Positions 1 through 7,665 of a stretch of 35,199 nucleotides of DNA are shown in pieces. The DNA lies in NCBI GenBank assembly GCA_910575475.1, contig CAJTGD010000050.1, forward strand, positions 1 to 35,199, read 5' to 3'. Within the stretch, counting starts at the first letter, position 1. Each line of letters opens with the position of its first letter. The notes beneath the pieces are model-generated. The model made no database searches and was not told the DNA's origin. It saw only the letters and a list, made by a program, of their open reading frames with translations. The translations under genes were made by a program, and so were the position numbers. This stretch comes from Lachnospiraceae bacterium (GTDB lineage Bacteria; Bacillota; Clostridia; Lachnospirales; Lachnospiraceae).

Positions 1-4
1 AGGT

Positions 5-33
5 ATTATATCATAGAAAATACCGAAAAGCAA
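5..33 (-). promoter_or_regulatory. Candidate sigma-A promoter firing left, out of the window
   Basis: Read on the minus strand, TTGCTT (33-28) and a perfect TATAAT (10-5) are separated by exactly 17 bp. It lies inside the last codons of the truncated helicase frame, so it probably belongs to the next gene to the left, outside the window. The -35 box is imperfect and no transcript can be seen from here. Confidence 0.4.
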
Positions 34-1375
34 GGAAATCCAATGCTTGTCGGAATCCTATAATACCTTTATGAATATGGAATAAGAGGGTAATACCTAA
101 ACTAAGGAAGTTACGGATTAATATACGACAGCTTTCATCTGGTAAATCAATACCATCATAACGATTATTTATAACAACAATATGACCAAATTCCTTCCTT
201 TTCAGCTTTTCTATAATAGGAAAAATATTTTCTCTATCTACACATATTGCCCCTAGATTTTTATAATGATTGGCACGTTTTGTATTTGGCACTAAAGCTA
301 CCATACCAAATTTCTTGTTATCCATTTTGCTAAATTTAGTAACAACTAAATCTCGGTCGCATTCATCATCAATAAGAGAGGGCAATATAATCATCTTTTC
401 GCCAGACCACTTCTGCTCACTATTAATCAATGGAAATTTTACGGCATCAGCACTGAATGAGAGTCCCTTAACAAAGAAAGCATCATCCTGTGTGGTTGCA
501 GACATAAGAATCCTATGATTCGCTTTTGAAAAAGATCCAAATACATCTGCATTAGGATTGTACGGAGATATTTCAATTTCACTTCCAGAAATATAGCAGC
601 AATACTCTTTTATTTTGTCTCTCATAAGCGGCCATACATATTGAATACAGCTTTCACTGGAAAACTCAGATAGTACTTTTAATACTTCTAATCTCTTATC
701 CATCCAACTCCAATATGGTACAGGCATAAAAGTTTCATAATCTCCTGATTGAATATCCATAAAGCTTCCTTCGCCCTGCTCAATCAAATCATCATTAAAT
801 AAGGATATTAATTTTTGATAAAGTAATTCATTATCCTTTTTGGTAATAGTAATTGTAAACGCCTCTTTTATCACGTCTGCACAAGCATGGGAATCATCTA
901 AAATAATTGTTCCAATATGAATGTAATTATTGTCAATGCCAAAGACTGATTTTCCATTAAATATTTTATGTGCATGTGTAATTAATATCTTTTCCCCCGC
1001 TAAAAACTCATCCGGTATTTGTTTGTCATTTCCGATAGTACAACAAGGAATCCCAAACTTTTCAGCTTCGGCACATACTTGTGACACCAAATAAATGTTC
1101 GGACAAACATACAAACAAGGTCCTCCTTTGGAATTAATCACAGATTGTAATATCAACAATCCAATTAATGTCTTTCCTTCTCCTGTATGTAATTTAATTA
1201 TCAAATCTTTGTCATTGCGATGTTTCTGATACCATTCAGCAAGAATATATTCTTGTGCTGGACGCAAGGGGCCCGCCACACTCTTCCTGTCTAATGTCTT
1301 ATATAGTTCCTGTGGTTCAGTTTTTCTATTAATTTTCCCTGATAACAATTTTCTTTTGAAATCTACCATTTTCAT
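11..1375 (-). CDS. DEAD/DEAH-type superfamily 2 helicase, C-terminally truncated
   Basis: Probable ATP-dependent nucleic-acid helicase or translocase. The motifs occur in the right order: a Q-motif-like LRPAQ (37-41), Walker A HTGEGKT (63-69), Walker B variant DDSH (160-163), SAT motif MSATT (291-295) and a motif V-like NRYDGIDLP (404-412). After about residue 420 the expected continuation towards motif VI and the rest of the C-terminal half is absent. A 34-residue tail that I cannot relate to helicases follows, ending at a stop. At 454 residues it is short for a full helicase of this type, so ATPase coupling is doubtful. An AGGAG precedes ATG 1375, and a second in-frame ATG lies two codons later. 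The gene is AT-rich like the neighbouring plasmid-like genes. A phage-defence role is possible for such helicases but nothing here proves it. Confidence 0.72.
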   Translation of the reverse strand: MKMVDFKRKLLSGKINRKTEPQELYKTLDRKSVAGPLRPAQEYILAEWYQKHRNDKDLIIKLHTGEGKTLIGLLILQSVINSKGGPCLYVCPNIYLVSQVCAEAEKFGIPCCTIGNDKQIPDEFLAGEKILITHAHKIFNGKSVFGIDNNYIHIGTIILDDSHACADVIKEAFTITITKKDNELLYQKLISLFNDDLIEQGEGSFMDIQSGDYETFMPVPYWSWMDKRLEVLKVLSEFSSESCIQYVWPLMRDKIKEYCCYISGSEIEISPYNPNADVFGSFSKANHRILMSATTQDDAFFVKGLSFSADAVKFPLINSEQKWSGEKMIILPSLIDDECDRDLVVTKFSKMDNKKFGMVALVPNTKRANHYKNLGAICVDRENIFPIIEKLKRKEFGHIVVINNRYDGIDLPDESCRILIRNFLSLGITLLFHIHKGIIGFRQALDFLAFRYFL

Positions 1376-1870
1376 TTGTCTCCTACTTTATATTATCATT
1401 GTGTCACTAAATCTCTATTGATATCTGCGCTAAAGATGTATATATTTATTATAGCTTAAAAAGAAGCATATGCAAGTTCATTTTTAACATAAAATCATAA
1501 TACTGCCAAATAAGCACAAACAAGATATAGAGTTTTTTCCATCGAATCACCCTATATCTTGCATTATTTTCATCTTCTATTGGTAATCTATATATCGTGT
1601 CGAATATCTGTCAAAATTTCTTCCCCCATTCATTTGAAACGCATCATGCCCCATAATACTCCTTACCGCCTGCCCCAGACTCCTTGCTCCCCCATGCTGA
1701 TGGTACGGCTGGGAAGCCCTGTGCTTATGGAAAATAATACACTTCCCCTCTCCCGGATATTCCATGTTATAGATATACCAGATATATAACATGCTTTTAA
1801 CAATCGATATTATCTTTCATTTTGTTCCAACATATTTTTCTATGATACAGTGTCGATTTTTTAGGGGATT

Positions 1871-1907
1871 GGGGTTCGCCCCAAAATGCATTTGGATATC
1901 CAAATGC
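1871..1907. repeat. Hairpin GGGG-TTCG-CCCC followed by a 20-bp perfect palindrome
   Basis: Bases 1871-1882 form a four-pair GC stem with a TTCG tetraloop, extendable to six pairs with the flanking TT/AA. Five bases later, 1888-1907 is a perfect 20-bp palindrome centred on GGATATCC. The palindrome shares its GGAT/ATCC core with the iterons 200 bp to the right. It could be a protein-binding site or an extruded structure used in replication or transfer. Confidence 0.55.
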
Positions 1908-2083
1908 TATGCTTGCACAAACCAGTTCCACTGTTTAATTCAGAATTTTCTTAAAAACCAGAGAAGTGTTCGTTCTGATTCTACTAAATAATTGGAAGTA
2001 GAAGTAATCTCTAGTTGAATAAATGATATCCTGATTTATAAAATTTCACCAGTATTTCTATATTGCTGAGTCAATGTACTTTA

Positions 2084-2232
2084 GGGTATCCAATAGGATA
2101 CCCTGTTCGCTGTAAATATGACTTCATGGTATCCAATAGGATGCTCTGTTCACTGCAAATGTGACTTTGATGCATCCAATTGGATGCCCTTATTCGCAGC
2201 AAATGATATTTCAAGGCATCCAATAGGATGCC
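2084..2232. repeat. Four iteron-like palindromic repeats, 43-44 bp period
   Basis: Four palindromes are centred near 2093, 2136, 2179 and 2223. Unit 1 is GGGTATCC-AATA-GGATACCC, unit 2 GGTATCC-AATA-GGATGCT (imperfect), unit 3 GCATCC-AATT-GGATGC, unit 4 GGCATCC-AATA-GGATGCC. The T/A pair of unit 1 is replaced by C/G in units 3 and 4 on both arms, so the symmetry itself is conserved. The spacers are also related, reading roughly CTGTTCGCTGTAAATATGACTT. A period of 43-44 bp is close to four helical turns, which places all sites on one face of the DNA. This fits replication-initiator iterons or a partition/control site. Confidence 0.75.
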
Positions 2233-2581
2233 CTGTATTAGTTAAGCTCGTCGAGAAATAGCCAGATAGCTACGGATTGTTGCACAATTCTATGAAAGTC
2301 CTGTTTTAAACAGTTTATGCGTAAGAACTATAAGCGGTTTTGACACGTGTTGATTCATATTTTGCACGTAACAAGCTATTTATGAACACTTTCCGTGTAG
2401 AGTTGGAATTTTTGACACGGATAATTGTATTATTTATTTTCATGAGGTATTATGCTGGCCTGGATGGCAGCTCTTTCTTTATAGTTATTGAAACCTTACT
2501 CTATTAATTTCGGCACACTTCACAAAAAGTATCTCATGTTGTATATCCGGAAAGTATCTCAGAAGGTACTGTTTGTGGGAA

Positions 2582-2636
2582 CTACCTGCTGGAAAGAAAA
2601 GAAATTGGTAGAAAGGGATATTTTTCCAGCAAGTAG
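2582..2636. repeat. Imperfect inverted repeat
   Basis: CTACCTGCTGGAAA (2582-2595) pairs with TTTCCAGCAAGTAG (2623-2636) with a single mismatch, enclosing 27 bases. It lies 110 bp past the end of the minus-strand gene at 2745 but has no T-run on either strand, so it is not an ordinary terminator. Confidence 0.45.
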
Positions 2637-2744
2637 AAATTTACCTGCCGTTTGAAATGTTATTCTTGGAAATGGACACAAAAAGAGATTCCATCCACAT
2701 AGATAAAATCCCTTTCATATTTTATACGCATATTCCTTTCTATC

Positions 2745-3353
2745 TTATTTCTGAAATAAAGCTAAGGCATCTTCCAGTCCATACCGATATAATAATTGAC
2801 TATACAACAACCATTGAGCGTTTACAGCACTCACATATTCGTCTACAGCGTTCTCTATTTCATCTGGTAAATGTAAAGATTTTATTATTTCTTCTTTTTT
2901 TATCGACTCATCATCCATTTGTCGATATTCTTGATTTTCGGAAAGCAGCCTGTTTTCAATGCTTTCCATCCTGCCTTCTGTCAAGATATCCAGCAACTCA
3001 TTTTTACGTTCTACGCTTTCTTTTGCATCCCTATTATCACGGGGGAGGGTTCGTACTCCAGAAAATCCTATAGTCTGTCCTAAATAAAAATGGTATTCTC
3101 GAATCAGAGATTCCATTTCTCCACGTAGTTTGAAATATTCCAGCACCGCTTTATGTTCATCGGCCGTCAGACTGACAGGTGTTTCATCGTTCAAAAATGG
3201 TGCGATGATAGAATAATTCTTTGCCAGTTCATTTTGCCTTTTAAGAAAAGTATCAAATTTCGAATGGTACTTTTTCAGGTAAGTGACTACTTTCCGGTCT
3301 GCCCATATTCCCAATGTTTCCGACCATTGTTCATCTTGATTACATTGCAGCAT
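2745..3353 (-). CDS. Hypothetical helical protein of a mobile element
   Basis: Unrecognised soluble protein of about 202 residues, rich in Glu, Lys and Leu and predicted by eye to be mostly alpha-helical. It has no signal peptide, membrane segment or catalytic motif that I recognise. The start is chosen at the ATG at 3353. Its AGGAG lies 9 bases upstream, whereas the earlier ATG at 3362 directly abuts the AGGAG and is badly spaced. It lies between the iteron region and a small Cro-type regulator, so it is probably an accessory gene of the plasmid-like element. No function is proposed. Confidence 0.6.
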   Translation of the reverse strand: MLQCNQDEQWSETLGIWADRKVVTYLKKYHSKFDTFLKRQNELAKNYSIIAPFLNDETPVSLTADEHKAVLEYFKLRGEMESLIREYHFYLGQTIGFSGVRTLPRDNRDAKESVERKNELLDILTEGRMESIENRLLSENQEYRQMDDESIKKEEIIKSLHLPDEIENAVDEYVSAVNAQWLLYSQLLYRYGLEDALALFQK

Positions 3354-3735
3354 ATATTTCATCTCCTTTTCTGTGATTTATTTTGCTATCAGGTACATCA
3401 CTTTACTACTTTTAGGAAAGAAAGCTATCTACAGAATCTAACAAGATTTCATACTGAAAATCGTGCATCTTATACAAGATAAAGCTATCATCTGTAAAAC
3501 CTTCTGCCACTCATAACAAGTCCTCAGCTCAAAAGTACACATTTTTATTTCATATATACATATCCCGGCAAATTTGTGAGTAGTTATTCCGTAACATTCC
3601 TGAGAAATGATAACACGAATCATATTAATTCTTCTTTTTTATTTTCTTAACACCTGCATTTTAATACAGTCTACTATAATACAGCTTATTTTTCAATACA
3701 GATGTATATATAATTTGAAGAAGGGGATGATGGAC
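3354..3735. other. Intergenic region between divergent genes
   Basis: About 380 AT-rich bases between the divergent hypothetical gene and the small regulator. I see no gene in it. The right end holds a TATAAT and three AATACAG copies, described separately. Confidence 0.5.
3663..3701 (+). promoter_or_regulatory. Promoter -10 box with three AATACAG direct repeats
   Basis: A TATAAT at 3675-3680 lies about 55 bp upstream of the small regulator. Three copies of AATACAG (3663-3669, 3678-3684, 3695-3701) at 15 and 17 bp intervals overlap and flank it. No good -35 box is visible, which is common for promoters controlled by their own product. The repeats could be the autoregulatory operator, which is inference. 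Confidence 0.4.
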
Positions 3736-3936
3736 ATGGAAATTTATATTGATTTAGAAAATCTACTGAAAGAAAAAAATATTAGTAAAAATAAGGTTTG
3801 TGCCGCCTGTAAATTACAACGGACACAGTTAAATAATTACTGTAAAAACAAAGTCTCTCGAATTGATTTATCGATACTTACCAGATTGTGTGAATATCTT
3901 GATTGTACCCCAAATGACCTATTGAAGCTGAAATAA
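3736..3936 (+). CDS. Small Cro/C1-type helix-turn-helix regulator
   Basis: A 66-residue single-domain HTH protein of the Xre/Cro family. It shows the usual five-helix layout: LENLLKEKNISKNKVCAAC, then a recognition region around LQRTQLNNYCKN, then the closing helix ILTRLCEYLDCTPNDLLKL, which is typical of the short Xre subfamily. The start is ATG 3736 because AAGGGG lies 9 bases upstream. In-frame ATGs at 3727 and 3730 sit on top of that site. It is the only plus-strand gene in the plasmid-like region, is followed at once by a strong terminator, and converges on the primase gene. It probably controls copy number, transfer or its own promoter. Confidence 0.85.
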   Translation: MEIYIDLENLLKEKNISKNKVCAACKLQRTQLNNYCKNKVSRIDLSILTRLCEYLDCTPNDLLKLK

Positions 3937-3970
3937 TGCTGCTGAGCCCTCAACAGCATTATTTTAGCTT
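3931..3970 (+). terminator. Rho-independent terminator after the small regulator
   Basis: AAATAATGCTG (3931-3941) pairs perfectly with CAGCATTATTT (3954-3964) around a 12-base loop, followed by TAGCTTTTTG. The stem begins within the stop codon of the regulator gene. Confidence 0.85.
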
Positions 3971-3982
3971 TTTGTTATAAAC

Positions 3983-4066
3983 TGATAAAAATGACAAATT
4001 GCTTTATCAGTCGCAAGATAAAATTTTATTTTTCTCTGAACTTTATTTATTTTGTCATTTTTATCA
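3983..4066. repeat. 16-bp perfect inverted repeat in AT-rich DNA
   Basis: TGATAAAAATGACAAA (3983-3998) is repeated exactly in inverted orientation at 4051-4066. The 52 bases between them are AT-rich, and a partial third copy, TTTTGTCATT, lies near 4112. The repeat sits between the convergent regulator and primase genes, so it could be an origin or structural site rather than a promoter. Confidence 0.6.
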
Positions 4067-4201
4067 CTGTGAAGAGTTATCAACGTTTTTCGCTATTATT
4101 TCTATCACTTATTTTGTCATTACAATTGCACCTTCCTTTTGATTTTATCATCTATTACATATTTTCTAAATAATGATTGCTTGTCTGTGCAACAGGAAAA
4201 T

Positions 4202-5989
4202 TCATTTTATCATAAATTCTATCTGCTCAAAAGGTACTCCTTCCGTATCGTCTACTTTTATAAAATCCTCTTCTTTCATCGAAAGATTATCATAATAAAA
4301 GCCATCACTATTACGTTTTATGGCATATCCTTTGTCTGTCATCATACGGAAAAATACAGATTTTCCATGGGCCTGACGATCATTTTCCTCACAAAAATCG
4401 GCATAATATTTGTAAATGTCACTTCGCTTCAACTTTTTACCATTCTGTCTGCATACCTTTTCATCCAGAAATGCTTTCACACTATCTGCTGAACGATAAA
4501 GCTCTTCAATACACTCCCGGCTATGACATGATTCACAGAAATGGTTATCTGCATAAAGTTGTTTCAATGCCGCTACACCCATATGAATCGCATAATCTGT
4601 TTCTTTGTAGATTTTTTCTTTCAGCATAATATCTTTTTCTGATTCCGGAATAGTACGGTTCATATCCAGTACAAGTAAGCGGCGGTAATAGGCATTCGTC
4701 TTATCATCCAGATTCAACGGCATTTCATTGGCTGAGAACAGCAGCTTCGCATAGCTGTGGAACTGTGTAGGGTCTTGTCCCTTTTTCTCATAAAGCAGAG
4801 TATCTTCGCCCACTGCTTTTTTGATAATATCTACGCTTTGCATGGCAGTACAGGGAATATCAGCGCATGCATTTAACTGTTTCCCAAACAGCCCTGTCGC
4901 ATAGAAACGTTTATTCAGATCCTGGAGTGAAATACTGGAACAGTTTTCAATCCCAATGATATGTTGTATAAGAGAGATTGCAACCGATTTACCTGTACCA
5001 CCCTTCCCTTTAATCATAAGGAATTTTTGGAAATGAGTATCTGTAGTCATGCAATATCCAAGATACTGCCAAAAGGTCTGTTGATCAGATTCATTTGGCA
5101 TGGATAAATCCAGATACCGCCTGGTTGTAGTACATTGAGCCAGTACAGCATCAGCTTGTTCCGGATAGAAGAAAAATGGAATTTGATTTATCATAAGATA
5201 TTTTGTATCATGCGATATCATTTTCCATTCTTTCACGTCAAAATATCCGTTTTTGAAATTGATCCAGTGTGATGGCTGATTGTTTAAATCGGAAAACTTC
5301 TTTTGAACCTGTGGCTGGCACAAAAGCAAATTATAAATGCCTTGTATGACGGTACTTTTGATACAGTCCCGAAATAACAGCTTTTGAATATGAGATTTCA
5401 AAATAATACCATTAGAATCCTCTTGATAACATCCTTGATTATAGATATAAGGTATGCTGCCTATTACAAAGAAAGGAATCTTCTGCATTAGATAATCGAC
5501 AATCTCCATATCCAATACACCGATTCGTTTTCCTTGTTCATTGAATTTGTGGAAGCGGTTTAAGTCCGGCTGTTCTGATAAATTCTGTTCAAATCTCATA
5601 AGAAAGCCTGACAGTATTGCTTTCAGCTCCGTCTGATTTTCCCTTTTCTCCAGATATTCCTTATTCTTAAAGAGCATCCATCCGGCATGGAATTGCAAAT
5701 ATTCCTGTTTAAAATATCCTTCTAAAGTGTCATTTATCTTTTTCATACAACAGGCCGGAATGTAGCAGTAAGCAGTGCGATATGTTCCCTGGAAAGCAAT
5801 TTCATCCATATACTCGATAAAAGAATACACAGAATAATATGCTTCATTGCCTGATACCAACGCAATCGCCTGATAACCACTGGCAACAATGTTCATTGCA
5901 ATATTCTCATTGTCTACTAAAAAAATATATTTCTGTTCCATTGTCTGAGGCATCGTAGCCATGTAGTGCTTTAAAAATTGTTTGTTCAT
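4202..5989 (-). CDS. Plasmid/phage-type primase-helicase (P4/D5 family, SF3 helicase)
   Basis: Replication protein of about 595 residues. The N-terminal third has a Toprim-like stretch (LVDNENIAMNIVASG followed by AIALVSG). The middle matches the D5-N type region with INFKNGYFDV. The C-terminal half is an SF3 helicase with Walker A GKGGTGKS (about 328-335), a following LQDLN...FYATGLFGKQLN segment, the SANEMP sensor and an arginine-finger-like YYRRLL. The start is ATG 5989 because TAGGAGG lies 6 bases upstream. A slightly longer frame would place that site inside the gene. It converges on the small Cro-type gene and is preceded by a leader with its own terminator (6022-6048). Such proteins replicate phages, plasmids and integrative elements. 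Confidence 0.88.
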   Translation of the reverse strand: MNKQFLKHYMATMPQTMEQKYIFLVDNENIAMNIVASGYQAIALVSGNEAYYSVYSFIEYMDEIAFQGTYRTAYCYIPACCMKKINDTLEGYFKQEYLQFHAGWMLFKNKEYLEKRENQTELKAILSGFLMRFEQNLSEQPDLNRFHKFNEQGKRIGVLDMEIVDYLMQKIPFFVIGSIPYIYNQGCYQEDSNGIILKSHIQKLLFRDCIKSTVIQGIYNLLLCQPQVQKKFSDLNNQPSHWINFKNGYFDVKEWKMISHDTKYLMINQIPFFFYPEQADAVLAQCTTTRRYLDLSMPNESDQQTFWQYLGYCMTTDTHFQKFLMIKGKGGTGKSVAISLIQHIIGIENCSSISLQDLNKRFYATGLFGKQLNACADIPCTAMQSVDIIKKAVGEDTLLYEKKGQDPTQFHSYAKLLFSANEMPLNLDDKTNAYYRRLLVLDMNRTIPESEKDIMLKEKIYKETDYAIHMGVAALKQLYADNHFCESCHSRECIEELYRSADSVKAFLDEKVCRQNGKKLKRSDIYKYYADFCEENDRQAHGKSVFFRMMTDKGYAIKRNSDGFYYDNLSMKEEDFIKVDDTEGVPFEQIEFMIK

Positions 5990-6125
5990 ACTTTTCCTCC
6001 TAAAGCTGTTCACATTCCGTCAAAAGAAAAAGCACCCTTTCGGATGCTGAATCTTTCGGCGTAGAGAGCGACAGCCTACACATAGAATTCGTTTGTTTAT
6101 CGTTGTTCAAAGTATGCTTACATAA
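5990..6125 (-). promoter_or_regulatory. Leader region with candidate attenuator upstream of the primase
   Basis: No gene is seen in these 136 bases. Read on the minus strand there is a possible weak promoter (TTGAAC around 6110), then a stem-capable GTAG...CTAC segment, then a complete intrinsic terminator (separate entry) only 33 bases before the primase start codon. A terminator this close to a start, with no gene in front of it, suggests a leader that ends most transcripts early. Whether it responds to antisense RNA, protein or translation cannot be told. Confidence 0.4.
6022..6048 (-). terminator. Intrinsic terminator in the primase leader
   Basis: On the minus strand AGCATCC-GAAA-GGGTGCT forms a seven-pair stem (one G-U pair) with a GNRA loop, directly followed by TTTTCTTTT. 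Confidence 0.75.
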
Positions 6126-6233
6126 CTACGTTTTGGTGAATCTTTGCGAATCGTGCAGGATCATCTGGACAGCAAGAACTTCTATGCGTTCAATCCCGAG
6201 TTTGATATGCCGTCAGACTGCGGATGCAGATAA
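6126..6233 (+). pseudogene. 3' remnant of a plus-strand host gene at the element border
   Basis: An open frame of 35 codons runs from the stop at 6123-6125 to TAA at 6231-6233. Its end reads like a real protein C-terminus (FNPEFDMPSDCGCR) and is followed 16 bases later by a strong plus-strand terminator. No start codon or body of the gene is present upstream, where AT-rich element sequence lies instead. I read it as the tail of a host gene interrupted at the junction with the plasmid-like element, possibly the attachment site. I do not recognise the family. Confidence 0.5.
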
Positions 6234-6249
6234 ATAACAGATAAATTCC

Positions 6250-6294
6250 ATGCTGCCCAGCCCTGGTGTAATCCAAGGCTGGGCAGCATTTTTA
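6250..6294 (+). terminator. Strong intrinsic terminator of the truncated plus-strand gene
   Basis: ATGCTGCCCAGCC (6250-6262) pairs perfectly over 13 bp with GGCTGGGCAGCAT (6277-6289), followed by TTTTTA. The T-run is on the plus strand, so it ends the remnant at 6126-6233. It may also help stop the convergent minus-strand operon. Confidence 0.85.
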
Positions 6295-6386
6295 CTCTCG
6301 CATGATCATGGAATCTATACGATCCCCAGCGCAATCCGGATCATATCCAGAAATGTATCCTGGCATTTCGTCTCCCGTCCTTTTTC

Positions 6387-7502
6387 TCATTTGGAAAACA
6401 GGTCTTCTGCCACGTTTGCAATGATCTTCTCAAATTTCCCTTCAAAAATCTTCATTGAGCAGCCAAACATCAGATTGCACGGATAATTAAAATTCTCCAC
6501 ATTACTGCCCGTATGATCCCGGTATTCCTTGTCTGCGCCGAGGTGCGGGATCTTCCGGATCATAGGCGAGGTGTCGTCCATATATCCGTACAGCTTCTTT
6601 CCAAGCTGGAATCCCATTCCGCACTCAAAGCCCACATCATTGTTCACCTCGTATCCACGGTAATTGTTTAAGTCTGCAACGATCACGTCGCAGTTCCTGA
6701 CATGCTGCTGAAAATTATCAAACAGATTTTGTGCCCACATATAGGGATTCTCTGTCTTCAACTGCTCCACTCCTGCTGCCCAGTCCACCGGTGAAAATGC
6801 CTGCAGCCCGTATGCCGCGCAGATTTCCTTCATTTTCCCAAAGATTTCCTGCGCATTTTCCTGGTAGCGCCCGACTCCTGCCAGGTATACCAGCGGCTTC
6901 TCCCCGGGTTTTTCCGTGCGGGCTTTGGAACGGTCCACATAGTATCCTCTCCGGGCTTGAAACTTGCTTTCCTCTTCCTTATCAAGGATCATCATCTGCA
7001 GGCAGTCCTCGAAGCGTCCCTCCACGATCTTTGTGGAACCGATGATCGTGGGTGCAAAGGGAAGCTGCCCGTAAAACGGATGATTTCCAAATTCATCTGT
7101 GACATTTCCGTCCTGCAGCCTTGTATTCGGATTTTTCGTGGCAAAGCTCCGTTTATCCCTGGTGTAGCCATAGCATTTTGCGCCTTTTGCATAGGCCATT
7201 CCCAGTTCGTAGACCGTCCCGCTGTCCGGCTCCGCCCCTCTGTAGGCTTCCAGATCCGCCACGATCGCCGTGGTATCCAGCATGACCTTTTCCAGATTGG
7301 CAAAGATACTGTCCGCCCGCTTCTGCAGATCCGGATTTTCCATATCCAGCGGATCGCTGTTGGGAAGCGTCACGGAAAATCCAAGCGCCTCCGCCCGGGC
7401 CTTCATCGCCCCAAGGGCATCATAGCCATACGTGTAAAAACATTCCGGCCCCGCGATATATAACGCTTCGTCACTGACCAGAGAATGCTGATATCTGTAC
7501 AT
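6387..7502 (-). CDS. Two-domain nucleoside 2-deoxyribosyltransferase-like protein
   Basis: A 371-residue protein made of two successive nucleoside 2-deoxyribosyltransferase folds. Known members swap the base on a (deoxy)nucleoside, or hydrolyse it, through a Glu nucleophile. Domain 1 (about 12-180) starts with LYIAGPECF and has ADLEAYRG, then PDSGTVYELGMA with the expected catalytic Glu at residue 99. Domain 2 (about 204-371) starts with LVYLAGVGRY and has VADLNNYRG, then a changed VNNDVGFECGMG with Glu 293 in the same place. The DSGT segment is lost in domain 2. Most family members have one domain of 150-160 residues, so this is a duplication or fusion. ATG 7502 is used because GGAGG lies 8 bases upstream. 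It is the last gene of the operon, 163 bases after the nucleoside hydrolase. Confidence 0.85.
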   Translation of the reverse strand: MYRYQHSLVSDEALYIAGPECFYTYGYDALGAMKARAEALGFSVTLPNSDPLDMENPDLQKRADSIFANLEKVMLDTTAIVADLEAYRGAEPDSGTVYELGMAYAKGAKCYGYTRDKRSFATKNPNTRLQDGNVTDEFGNHPFYGQLPFAPTIIGSTKIVEGRFEDCLQMMILDKEEESKFQARRGYYVDRSKARTEKPGEKPLVYLAGVGRYQENAQEIFGKMKEICAAYGLQAFSPVDWAAGVEQLKTENPYMWAQNLFDNFQQHVRNCDVIVADLNNYRGYEVNNDVGFECGMGFQLGKKLYGYMDDTSPMIRKIPHLGADKEYRDHTGSNVENFNYPCNLMFGCSMKIFEGKFEKIIANVAEDLFSK

Positions 7503-7665
7503 CCTTTTTTCCTCCAATCCTGTCAGCTCCCAAACCTTCCTCCTCTTTCTCACAGCTTGACATCCGGCTTTGTGCCGAAACCGCAAAAGTCAGAAATATC
7601 CGGGAGTCTGCAAATTCCTGTTCTTACGAACTGTACAAAAAGACAAGTAATTTTTGCACAGTTCC

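Larger units (their letters stand above)
1376..2744. other. About 1.4 kb non-coding, repeat-rich stretch
   Basis: I see no convincing gene here. The longest frames are short, lack good ribosome binding sites and resemble no family I know. The stretch holds a GGGG-TTCG-CCCC hairpin and a 20-bp palindrome (1871-1907), four palindromic iteron-like repeats (2084-2232), an 8-bp ACACGTGT palindrome near 2345, two 11-bp direct copies of AAAGTATCTCA (2526 and 2551) and an imperfect 14-bp inverted repeat (2582-2595 / 2623-2636). Together with a replication-type primase-helicase 2 kb away, this suggests an origin or control region of an integrated plasmid-like element. Confidence 0.5.

Noticed and set aside
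1577..1747. Possible small minus-strand protein of about 56-62 residues
   Set aside because: It has an ATG near 1747 and a basic, protein-like composition, but no good ribosome site and no family I recognise. It may be a gene fragment but cannot be supported.
2084..2232. CRISPR array
   Set aside because: Only four units, the repeats are short variable palindromes and the spacers between them are themselves related, so they are iterons or sites rather than spacers.
2657..3073. Plus-strand frame opposite the 202-residue hypothetical protein
   Set aside because: Phe/His/Ile-rich composition typical of an antisense shadow. The minus-strand frame has a proper ribosome site and balanced composition.
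1..6125. Complete integrative element with integrase and mobilisation genes
   Set aside because: Only replication-type and small accessory genes are present. No integrase, relaxase or transfer gene was seen, so only one end of an element can be claimed.
6292..6366. 24-codon minus-strand frame after the deoxyribosyltransferase gene
   Set aside because: A GGGAG lies before the ATG, but the frame is very short, runs into the convergent terminator region and has no recognisable content.
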